Assembly: GCA_037349315.1 (NCBI GenBank)
Contig: JBAIAC010000006.1
Span: 14,419,501 to 14,483,500 of the forward strand
Reading direction: 5' to 3'
Origin: Chelydra serpentina
Taxonomy: Eukaryota > Chordata > Testudines > Chelydridae
Length of the DNA: 64,000 bases
Of the stretch, positions 55,111 to 64,000 are shown one piece after another. The notes below the pieces were generated by a model. It was not told the origin of the DNA, made no database searches, and saw only the letters and a list, made by a program, of their open reading frames with translations. A program made the position numbers and the translations under genes. Each line of letters starts with the position of its first letter. Within the stretch, counting starts at the first letter, position 1.

Positions 55111-55911
55111 CTTATGCCATGATTCAGCAAAATACTTCAACCCATGATTTAGAGCTTTGCTGAATAGGGCTGGACTCAAGCACATGCCTAGGTGCTTTGC
55201 TAAATTGGGGCCTACTGAGTGCTTTCTTTATGAAACTATGCACATTAGCAACGAAGCTAAGAACACTAACGATGAAAAGAAAAGCATGTTTCCTTTTATG
55301 TGTTTTCAGAGGCATGCCTGAGGCAACAGAATTAAGAGCTATAGCATACCCTTCCCCTACCTCATCCCCAATTGTAGATGAATGTTTTGGGAGGTTAGAC
55401 ATCACGTTTTCCACCTCACCCCACCCCCAGCTGTAACCCAAAGTGCTTTCCTGTGTATTTCTTTTCAAAGATATAAGAGAGAAAGTGACAACAGAAGTCC
55501 ATTGTTGATGGCTGAGCAAGCAGGCTGCTGATTATCACTTCAATTAGCTTTTGAATATAAGTAAAAATATTAATACTTCTTTAGAAAACCTAGTATTGCT
55601 CTGAAGAAAGTTTGGATCAATGCACACTGGATAATAACATAGCTCTATGCAACTAAATTTTGTATCAATGAGGTTTGTTATTATGGGGTTAATCTGTGTC
55701 TGAAAAATAGCACTCATGTTATTGTTAGAAGAATTTTAGAATAGGGACATACTTGTAAGTACACAAATACATGCACACATATATATACACACTTATATGG
55801 AAGCGATATCCACATGATAAATTTCAGAACTGTGGCATCTGCCCACTGTTCACTAATCTATCTCTCTGGATGGATTTTAATTCATTCCAATCCCCTGAAT
55901 TGCTGACATTG

Positions 55912-55914
<3 letters not shown>
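55111..55914. other. Intergenic DNA, no gene recognised
   Basis: AT-rich; the 131-codon minus-strand frame at 55124-55519 has no recognised motif. Confidence 0.45.

Positions 55915-55988
<74 letters not shown>
55915..55988 (+). repeat. (AC)37 microsatellite
   Basis: 74 bases of perfect AC repeat without interruption. Long pure tracts mutate quickly, so it is likely polymorphic. Length in the assembly may not be exact. Confidence 0.97.
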
Positions 55989-55991
<3 letters not shown>

Positions 55992-56091
55992 ATAAGTTTC
56001 CGGTACACAGACATTAAGATTGAACTGCTAGATGCAATTGTGCACATCTGGTAGTTGCTGCTTTGGAGAAGCCTGCCGACTGAGCTGACCC

Positions 56092-56275
56092 CAGGGCTGG
56101 CTCCAGGCATCAGCCTACCAAGCACATGCTTGGGGCGGCACCTTGGGGGGGGGCGGCGCTCAGGTGGTAGTGTTTTTTAAATTATTATTAACATACTGTG
56201 GCGGAGTGGGCTGGCCGCCCTGCCCCGCGATGCTCCGGCCGGGAGAGTGGGGCTGCGGGCGGGCTGGCCGCCTCT
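56092..56275. mobile_element. GC-rich hAT-like MITE fragment, reversed
   Basis: CAGGGCTGGCTCCAGGCATC, then aagcacatgcttggggcgg, is the 'caccagc...ttgccgccccaag' end of the family at 21751 read in reverse. The following gatgctccggccgggagag matches the right part of the fragment at 57444-57740 in the opposite orientation. It stops without a second terminus. Confidence 0.65.
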
Positions 56276-57443
56276 ATTCCAAAAGCAAAGGCAAGCAGCT
56301 ACAATGAGCCATCCCATTCTGAGCTGTATCAGCACCGTCTCCAATAAGACCACCACCCAAACTTACTTGCTAGGCAGTCATTCCAAATTGCAGCACAAGC
56401 TGGTATAGATTCCAAAAGCAAACCAAAAGGCTTCCTCTCTTTGCAGCCATATCCCTCCCAACAAATCAAACCCAGATGGAAATGCCTGAGTTTAAAACAA
56501 AACAAACACTCCCTTTGAATGGTCAGCATCCAGCGCCTATATCCCAAGCTTTCTTAATTACCCATTTTCTGGTGCTGGGACTGTTTGCCTGTCATCACGC
56601 TGCTCAGTTATTGCTACACAGACTTTCCCTTTACATTATACAGTTGCAAGTGCAAACGGAGTATAGCACTGATTGAGTGGAGCTGTTAAATGGAAATGCT
56701 TTAAAAAGGGCCTGGAATTGAGCAGCTGCAATCAATGTGTACGCTTTTGAGCCTATGGTGATATTTACTGGCTAGAGTTGTTGAAGACATCATCACCATT
56801 GCATCTCCTCCAGTTGGGTGTCCCCAGGCTATTTTTGATTGGATTCCCTTTCATCAGAAAGGATCCAAGTTATCTCATCTAGAAATCAGTGCTGTCCTCT
56901 AAGGTTGCATCACTTGTCCTTCTGCAGCATTTGTCATGGGGTGGTTTTTTTTTAAAGTCTATATTTCCTTGTGAAGGTTACTGGAGTGGCTGTGATAAGA
57001 GCCAAAGGCCTTTTTGTTTTTGTTAATTTGGTGCTGATTGAAGGGTGCCACATAGAAATAGCTCTAGAGACGGAAGGCCTCTATCCATAGTGACTGGGCA
57101 GACTTCCCCACAATGCACCTCTACCTTGGCCTGTAGGTGGTTCAGGTTCCATATCCAGTAAGTGTTTACCTCTCTCTGACTGTTATGAAGGATCCCAATT
57201 AATGTGGAGTTTGGTAGTGGTTTTGTGATGTCAACATCTGTTCCCTGGAAAGAAGACTAAGTCACCAAACTCCTTTTTGCCACTGAACAATTCAACTGAC
57301 CTGGATTTGAAGCTACCACCTAATCCTCTCTTAGATCCACAGACCCTAGTGCAGTCAGTGAGCTGCAATGTGAGCTTCCACACAGTTCTCAGCTGACTCC
57401 TCTTGGAGAAACGTTTTAGGGCATGGGAGGTAATTGGGTCAGC
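56276..57443. other. Intergenic DNA, no gene recognised
   Basis: No recognised repeat or coding motif. Confidence 0.45.
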
Positions 57444-57740
57444 CAGGGCCAGCTCTAACTCTTTTGCCGCCCCAAGCAAAAAAAACCCCCAAAAACCCCA
57501 AGCGCCGCCCTCCCACCGAAACAAAAAAAACAACCTCCCCCCAGTTCCCACGGAAACACCCCCACTCCCAGTGTTGCACCGCAACACCCTCTCCCCCAGC
57601 AGCTCTCCCAGCCGGAGCGCCACGGGACAGAGTGGCCAGCCTGCCCCTGGCCCTGCTCGGCCAGCTAGCCGGAGCGCCGCAGGGCAGGGCGGCCAGCCCG
57701 CCCGCTGCCCCGCTCTCCCGGCCGGAGCACCGCGGGGTAC
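57444..57740. mobile_element. GC-rich hAT-like MITE fragment
   Basis: CAGGGCCAGCTCTAAC, then ttttgccgccccaagcaaa, is the left end of the 21751 family. The C/G-rich interior has tandem-like units (ccagccggagcgccacggg, tagccggagcgccgcaggg, cggccggagcaccgcgggg) spaced about 60 bp apart. The right TIR is absent; it ends at about 57740. Confidence 0.65.
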
Positions 57741-58089
57741 AATGATCAATTAAAGCAAAACCCCAGGCTTTCCTAGTCAGCTGGCAGCTTTCTGTACAAT
57801 ATATTCAACAATACGACTGATGCAAGTCTGGATAATGTTTATAAACTCACTTATTTTTCTACTGCGCGTGTGGTCTTTTTTTAATTTAGAAATACACATA
57901 CTGTGTTCAAGGCATCGGGTGAGTCTTTAAAAAGATATTTAGTTTACTTTTGTCCACAACTGAAGTCAATTCCAGAGGCAGTTGTGCAGCAGCCCCCCTC
58001 GTTAGCCGTCGTTGGTGGAGGATATCACTGCAGACCTGGCGGTAAATCTTAGCTCCCATAACTGTATGTCTCAAAGGGCTAGACTCTGC

Positions 58090-59620
58090 CCAGCCCATTT
58101 GCAGCCAGAACATGGGGGATGTGTGTCACTTTCCAGCAGTACCCAGAGTTGGGAGGCACCTCTCTACCACCTGCCCTCAGTGAGAGGAAGCCTGCTCTGT
58201 GCCAGTCAGAGATCAGCTCCCCAACCTGACCAGCCCTTGGATCTTTCCCCTCTAGGCCTCACAGGCTTTGCTGTTCCCCTGCAGCTTAGCGATAGGCACA
58301 TTCCAACGCCTGAGCCCACCAAGCCTCTCCCTGGAGTGTCCAATGTCTGTTCCACTGGGCACTCGCAGTATTCGCTGATCGGATGCTTCCAAAGAAGCAG
58401 TGCCCCCCAACTCGCCAGTTCCACCTCAGCTCACCACTCCACGTACCTCACCGCACTCAGACTTGTTTAGAGTTGCCAGGTGTCCGGTTTTCGACCAGAA
58501 CGCCCGGTCGAAAAGGGACCCTGGCAGCTCTGGTGAGCACTGCCGACCGGGCTGTTAAAAGTCCGGTCGGGAGTGCTGTGGCGCAAAGGCGGGCGAGTGC
58601 CTACCTGTCCTGGCACCGCGCTGCGCCCTGGAAGTGGCCAGCAGGTTTGGCTCCTAGGCGGGGGGGCCACGGGGGTCTGCACACTGCCCCCACCTGGAGC
58701 ACCAGCTCCACACTCCCATTGGCCAGGAACCATGGCCAATGGGAACTGAGGGAGTGGTGCCTCTGGGTGAGAGCAGCAGGTGGAGCCTCCTGGCCCACCC
58801 TCCTAAGATCCGGACCTGGTGGACCCTTCTGGGGCACAGCACGGTGCCAGGAGAGGCAGGGAGCCTGCCTTAGCCCCACTGCGCGGCTGACTAGGAGCTG
58901 CCCGAGGTAACCCCCTGCCCCAGCCCTGAGCCCTCCCAAACTCAGAGCCCCCTCCTGCACCCCAAACCCCTCATCCCTGGCCTCAGCCCAGAGCCTGCAT
59001 CCCCTGCCAAAGCCCTCACCCCCACTGCACCCCAACCCCCTGCCCCAGCCTAGTGAAGACGAGTGAGTGTGGGGGAGAGCAAGACACTGAGGGAGGGGGA
59101 ATATAGTGAGCATGGCACGGGGCCTGAGGGAAGGGGCAGGGCTAGGGTGTTCGAGTTTGCGCGATTAGGAAGTTGGCATTCTAGATTTGTTTAGAGTGAA
59201 ATCAAGTATAAGCTTATTTAAGAACGCACAGAGATTCAAGTACTAGCAAGTAGAAGTATTGGAAACAAAGGACTACATATAAAACAAAATCATAACATGC
59301 AGTCTAGAGCCTAGACTTAATTAACCAGGCCTCACGTCTAATAAAGTATTGTTCATCCCAAATCCCTGCAGCTCTTTACACCCAGGCAGGCTGTGACCAT
59401 TCTTTCATAAGAGAAACATTGTCAATTTGCCTCCTTGGTGAAGGATTCAGTGTGTCTCTTTGCTCTCTAAGATATAACAGACCAATCCTTTGCCTTTATC
59501 CATAAACAGGACACCCCTTTCTTCCTTTAGAATTCCTCTCTTTTAGATTTTGTAATCTCTCCATTGACATCTGGCTCAGTATGTAAGCAGTAATACAGTG
59601 TGAGGCAGTGTCATGGGGTG
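58090..59620 (-). mobile_element. Old LTR, interrupted by a 716-bp hAT-like element
   Basis: To the right of the insertion, aatcaagtataagcttattt and caagtactagcaagtagaag resemble the reversed R/U5 part of the 39640 LTR (gatttaagtgctttcaag-type text). To the left, ttccactgggcactcgcag and ccaaagaagcagtgcc read as LTR sequence known from reptile retroviruses. Limits are approximate and TG...CA ends with a TSD were not found. It was already present when the 58468 element inserted. Confidence 0.5.
58468..59183 (+). mobile_element. hAT-like element, 716 bp, with 8-bp TSD
   Basis: The ends are TAGAGTTGCCAGGTGTCC and, in reverse, TAGAATGCCAACTTCC. The flanks gacttgtt (58460-58467) and gatttgtt (59184-59191) are an 8-bp TSD with one mismatch. 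It opens with tcgaccagaacgcccggtcg, a near-palindrome, and has a C-rich right half with repeated ccccagcc text. Frames up to 175 codons follow from GC content. No transposase is recognised. The copy at 53199-55110 is its reversed relative. Confidence 0.8.
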
Positions 59621-61397
59621 CACCACTCACCGCTAGTCTGGCACCTCCTCCTGGTCACTATGGGGATTAGCTCTTGAGGTTGGTGCCCCTTCCTGTGTTC
59701 ACACACCATCACTCAGTCAAGAGATTACTTAGCTACCTGATTCCTCTCAACTCTGTCCTGATGGATTAATTAGCCCCCTTCTTTGTCTTCATTAACATTT
59801 TCAGGGCAAGTGTGGAGTGAACGCCCCATCAGAGGCAAACAATACACAAATGGCCAGATAGGGAGATAGGTGTCTGTTACCACCTTCCTGAAAGGAACCT
59901 CTCGAAGTATGTCACCTCCTGGTGACCTGACTTAACTGAGACTTTAGGAGGAGGTACAGGCCCTTGGCTATAATGCTTATGCTATGATTTGGTCCTGGCC
60001 CTACCACAAGGGTGGGCTGAGAAGGCACAAACTTGCCCTGACTGATTTGTGGCTACTCTGTGTTGAGTGATCATAAATTGTGTGTGACAGAGAGAGCAGC
60101 CTAGGGCTGTCTCACCACTCTGTGCACTTTGTACTCATCCCTGCATGGGCCAGATTGGGAGAGAATTGATTGGGAGTGGGGGATTAACCAGTTGGCAAGA
60201 GGATTCAGCTTGTCAGCTGGGGACTGTTAAATGGGAGATAGGGAAGGACAGAGGGGAAGGCTGGAAGGAAGGGCAAAGGATCTCAGGATATCAGAGAAGT
60301 GCAACCCCAACCTGTACATAGGGTTAAAGCTTGGAAAGAACCTTATGGTATTGGGACATGAAGCTGCATACGACATTGTAAAAGTACACTGTGATGAGCT
60401 TATGTAAGAGTCTAAAGAGAAATCCAGTGGGTGGGAGCACAGCCTGGGACACTGTGTACTTGAAAAATGCAATGATCACGAAATGGTCTCTGTGCTGAAT
60501 GAGACTACCTTACCTGCTGACAATTATCTTTGAATTAAAACTCTATTAATGTTTCAATTAGATCACATGCTACAATATGTAGTTAAATTATAAGCACTTC
60601 ATTAATGATTTACAGAGCCATTTCTCCTTTCCTTCAAACTGTTATAAAATATGCAGTTCTCTGTTTCAGTGCTATTAATAAAAGATGTTTAAAGACACTT
60701 TTGAGAGGATAACAATCTGAGCTGTTGTCATAATAATCATAACAGGAGGTGAAGAAAGGCTTCTGGTTTGTTCACTGGTTCAGATTGCTTACCGCAGTAT
60801 TTGATTGACTGAAGAAGGCAAAAATGCTGCCAATGGTAATTGTCAACCCAAAGCAATCAATTTTATTTTAAATGGGTTGACAATGGGTTATTTTAAATGG
60901 GTTTGTTTTCTGGGTTTTGAACTTTTAAGTCTTTAGAGATCATGGGTTTTGAGCTTTTCTCTCTCTAACCAGACAGACTAGAAACTTACTTAACCTGAAA
61001 ATCTCAATTTCCCCCTTTTTTTAAAAAAATCTCCTGATTCCAGGCACTGGGATTTAAGAAAAACAGACCGTATCACGAGACTCTCACAAAAAATCCTAGC
61101 AGCTGGCAACACCAGCTTAAATGCATGTATAGATTTTCTCATTTGAAAGCAGTGGGGTCTGGTCATGCGAGTGAAGTTCTGGATGTGTTTCAGTGTTTGC
61201 AGGGTGGGATTCAGATTTAGCACATGCAGCTGAAGCTCTGCATGGACACACACTAAACAAATCCAATCATGAATTTAACTAAAAGCGCCAACCCATCCAG
61301 CTGAGATAAGCAGGTAATTATGTCAACAACATAACTGGCAAAATGAAGAGTCATAGCATTTGATGCCAATGGTAGTCAGCTAAGGACAACAGCAATC
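59621..61397. other. Intergenic DNA, no gene recognised
   Basis: 59610-59900 (tcatggggtgcaccactcac, ctggcacctcctcctggtca) resembles a common reptile LTR-associated repeat but was not delimited. The remainder is AT-rich with no coding motif. Confidence 0.4.
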
Positions 61398-61400
61398 TAA

Positions 61401-61658
61401 GGCCATGTCTACACTACCACTTAGGTCGGCAAAAATTATGTTGCTCAGGAGTGTGAAGAAAACACCCCCTTGAGCGACATAAGTTTTGCCGGCATAAATG
61501 CTCGTGTGCACCGCGCTACGTCGGCAGGAAGACGCTCTCCTGCCGACATAGCTACCACTGCTCATTTAGGTGGTTTTATTAGGGGAGCTCTCTCCTGTCG
61601 GCACAGAGCGGCTACATGAGCCATCTTACAGCTGTACTACTGTAAGTTCGACATGGCC
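61401..61658. mobile_element. Harbinger-like MITE, 258 bp, TAA-flanked
   Basis: TAA flanks both ends (61398-61400, 61659-61661). The ends are GGCCATGTCTACACT and, in reverse, GGCCATGTCGAACTT. Internal hairpins include arms taggtcggcaaaaattatgt / acataagttttgccgg and tacgtcggcaggaagacg / ctctcctgccgacata. A diverged relative lies at 28040-28308. Non-coding. Confidence 0.78.
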
Positions 61659-61661
61659 TAA

Positions 61662-62699
61662 TAAATATGTCATAGCCATCAGTTAGATGGCAGGAAAATT
61701 ACAGCAAGTTATGGTGGCGATGGGGCAAATACACTCGATCTCTGGGGGAGTGAAGAAGGGGCTAAAATCTGCTTGTCCATATGTGACAATCACCCTTGTT
61801 GAGTCACCACTGATGACTGACTCCCTTCAGTCTAACTCCAAAGCACAACCTTTCACCAGCTGAGATGAAGCACTATGTTGATTAGCTAGGAATGGTAGAA
61901 GGCAGCTGTCCCTATATAGTGACAGACACATTTGGTCAGTTGGTTACTCATTTCCCTGCAAGGGGAAGCTTGTCCTGAGCCTCAGAGATGTCCAGAAGTT
62001 CAAACCCCCATCAGGGCACCACTTACGACATTTGGGTTGTCAATGAAAATTATACCTAGACCTCTAGCCCTAAAGCACAGACCTCACTACCACCTGAGTT
62101 AAGTCCATTAGCTCATATGGGTAGCAGGTAGCTCTCATACTCTGTGGATCAGTCTTAAGGGGAACACACACAGAGTTAACCATCATGTTAGATATAGAAG
62201 GAGCACAGCCGCTTGCCCATTCTGTTCAGGATCTGCAGGACCGATCAGTGGGAGGAAATGAATGGTTGATTGCTTTTGAAGGCGACTAGCAGGAAGCAGA
62301 CGGGCTCTTAGGGGAAACTGAAGGATACCCCTAGACTGGGAGATCTGAAATGAACCAAGACCAAGCACCATCAGGTCGGCTGAGCTGAGATAGGCTGCTT
62401 TGCGCTTATGGTATATATAGTCATATTATTTGACTGAAACAGACAGGACATTCTTTTGGTTTGTGGTAGTATAACAACTGGCGTCTGAAGGGTCTTGTCC
62501 AGCATTCCATTTTGTTTCCTGATCCCCAGGTCTGAGCATCCCACATATCTCTTCCACAGAGGGATAATCTGAGATTTCCCTCTCAGCTGGCCGGCATCCC
62601 AATCCTCCCCCTATTTTCTCTACTTCTGCTGCCGAGCTACCCTGCCACATGGAAAAAGTTATTAGCTAAATCCTTAGTACTTTTTCTGAAGTCAGAAAA
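61662..62699. other. Intergenic DNA, no gene recognised
   Basis: No recognised repeat or coding motif. Confidence 0.45.
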
Positions 62700-63075
62700 A
62701 TAATTCATGGGCTCAGATTTAAAAGTGAGAAGGAGCCGTTACGATCATCTGGTCCTTTCTACCAATGAGGGTAACTGACCATTGGAACAATTTTCCTAGG
62801 GATGTGGTATATTCCCTGTGATTTAATGCCTTTAAATCAAGATTGGATGCCCATCTAAATGAGATGCTGTAGTTCAACCAGAAGACTAGGCTCAATGCAG
62901 GAATCACTTGGTGAAATTCTCTGGCTTGTGCTATGCAGGAGGTCAATTAGATGATTTTAACAGTCCCTTCAGGCCTTAAAATCCATGACTATGGATCTTG
63001 TCTGACACTCTGCATAACACATGCCACAGAATTTCACCCAGTGACTTGTACATTGAAGTCAATAAAATGTTGCTG
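62700..63075. mobile_element. Two CR1 tails head to head
   Basis: 62700-62757 (gctcagatttaaaagtgaga, cgttacgatcatctggtc) and 62996-63060 (tgtctgacactctgcataac) read as one minus-strand CR1 tail. Between them, 62765-62995 is a plus-strand CR1 3' end (ggaacaattttcctaggga, aatcaagattggatgccc, gaggtcaattagatgatttt, ccttcaggccttaaaatcc). The simplest reading is that the plus copy inserted into the minus copy. Confidence 0.7.
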
Positions 63076-64000
63076 AAAACATACATTTATCAGCTCAGCT
63101 GGGCAATATTATGCATCATACTTTAAATAAGGTAGACTACTAAAGTCTGCCTGACTGCCCCATCTCTGTATCCTGTTCATCGCCTCTTGTCAAGCTGTCC
63201 TGCAGTGGCTCAAATCTATGGCTCAAGAGCGTGAGTACCAATCTCAGGGCAGACTGTTAAGAGCCAGGGCACAAACCCCAAACACATAGAATTCACTAAC
63301 TAATTATCAAGTGTAAACGCCTCAGGCACTATAATGTTACCCAGGGTTCCTTGCCCGAAGAAAAGCTCCCTTGGACTACTCCAAGTGTTGACTTTTACTT
63401 AACTTTTCAGAGCCATCCTGCATATGCCAGTCTTTTATATAGCATCACTAGTTTAGGCATACTCTGTATCATAGGCATGTATATGTTTTATTATTATATG
63501 AGTCCAGTCATAGACCAGAGCCCCACTGCGCTAGGTGCTGTACAAACATATTTGCATTGTAAGCTCTTAGAGGCAGAGACTGTCTTTTTGCTAGAGCAAA
63601 AAAGAATAAGTAACACAATAAGGTAACAATGAGAAAATGATGGTCAGCCTGAAAAAAAAAAAGTGGTCACAGCATACCAGCTACCTCACCTTTGTGAAGA
63701 GTATATGCCACTTTCTATGTAGTAACCTTATTTATTTAGGTTCTCTCTTTAAAGATGACAAACTCAAAAGTATGAATCATCCATTGGGATGAACCAATAC
63801 AATTACTGCTGCATTTTATAGCACACAAGAGGCACATATCTTTCAACAATGTTTAATTATATAGGTCTAATTTAAAAACAAAAATCTTTACACAGTAAAT
63901 TCCCAGACCATTTCGATTTTTAGGATGGGATTTTCAGAAGTGCTTGGTTTTACCTTACCTCTATAGCCTCTGAAATCAAAAAGAGTAGAAACAGGCCAAT
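63076..64000. other. Intergenic DNA with a reversed MIR/L2 tail
   Basis: 63505-63590 (gaccagagccccactgcgct, aggtgctgtacaaacat, gcattgtaagctcttagagg) is the reverse of the MIR/L2 tail seen at 27420. The 91-codon frame at 63351-63626 overlaps it and is not a supported gene. The last ~350 bp are AT-rich and unrecognised. Confidence 0.45.

Noticed and set aside
53191..55118. 8-bp TSD for the outer nested element (ccaaaacc / cttatgcc)
   Set aside because: Only four of eight bases agree, which is not better than chance for this claim.
58012..59113. Frames of 150-175 codons on both strands
   Set aside because: They cover an LTR remnant and the 716-bp hAT-like element; no conserved domain is visible.
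63351..63626. 91-codon frame resembling a short membrane protein
   Set aside because: It overlaps a reversed MIR/L2 tail, and the hydrophobic stretch arises from AT-rich sequence.

Overview
This window looks like intergenic DNA from a reptile nuclear genome, most probably a cryptodiran turtle. The markers are: 3'-truncated CR1 LINEs whose ends consist of 'gattctatga'-type repeats; a tRNA-derived SINE with a CR1-like tail (19643-19812); MIR/CORE-type SINEs; Penelope-like element (PLE) termini; solo LTRs of endogenous retroviruses; and many hAT-like and Harbinger-like MITEs. I found no host protein-coding gene, rRNA or functional tRNA. Open frames are short and unrelated to one another, or belong to transposon relics. 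All family assignments come from reading the sequence, not from a database search.

Layout. 1-6 kb: a CR1 copy split by two hAT-like MITEs with 8-bp target-site duplications (TSDs), a MIR-like SINE, and a solo LTR with TSD TATAC. 6-15 kb: a PLE-derived hairpin, CR1 pieces (one split by a 123-bp MITE), a ~970-bp inverted-repeat element, a hAT-like MITE and an LTR-like block. 15-26 kb: mostly unrecognised AT-rich DNA, with a MIR split by the turtle-type SINE, a GC-rich hAT-like MITE, a palindrome-rich MITE and two PLE termini. 26-38 kb: inverted-repeat elements, MIR copies, another GC-rich MITE and a CR1 carrying a ~580-bp insertion. 38.3-41.6 kb: a degenerate PLE with recognisable late-RT and GIY-YIG endonuclease sequence, interrupted by two solo LTRs with perfect 5-bp TSDs. 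42-51 kb: CR1 copies (one with a 199-codon open 3' ORF2 frame, another an RT pseudogene), a second 412-bp hAT-like MITE, and a fourth solo LTR with TSD AACGT. 51-64 kb: hAT-like elements nested in each other and in an older LTR, a (CA)37 microsatellite, a TAA-flanked MITE and two CR1 tails lying head to head.

The most interesting content is the PLE material. Three PLE termini (6494, 25579, and 41519 on the minus strand) share a hammerhead-ribozyme-like layout: GCAT, CCGANGA, a hairpin, GAAA, GCTT, ATGC. One insertion is a hairpin whose 73-nt arms match at 72 positions, flanked by a perfect 12-bp TSD. The nesting gives a relative order of insertions that can be tested against orthologous loci in other turtles.
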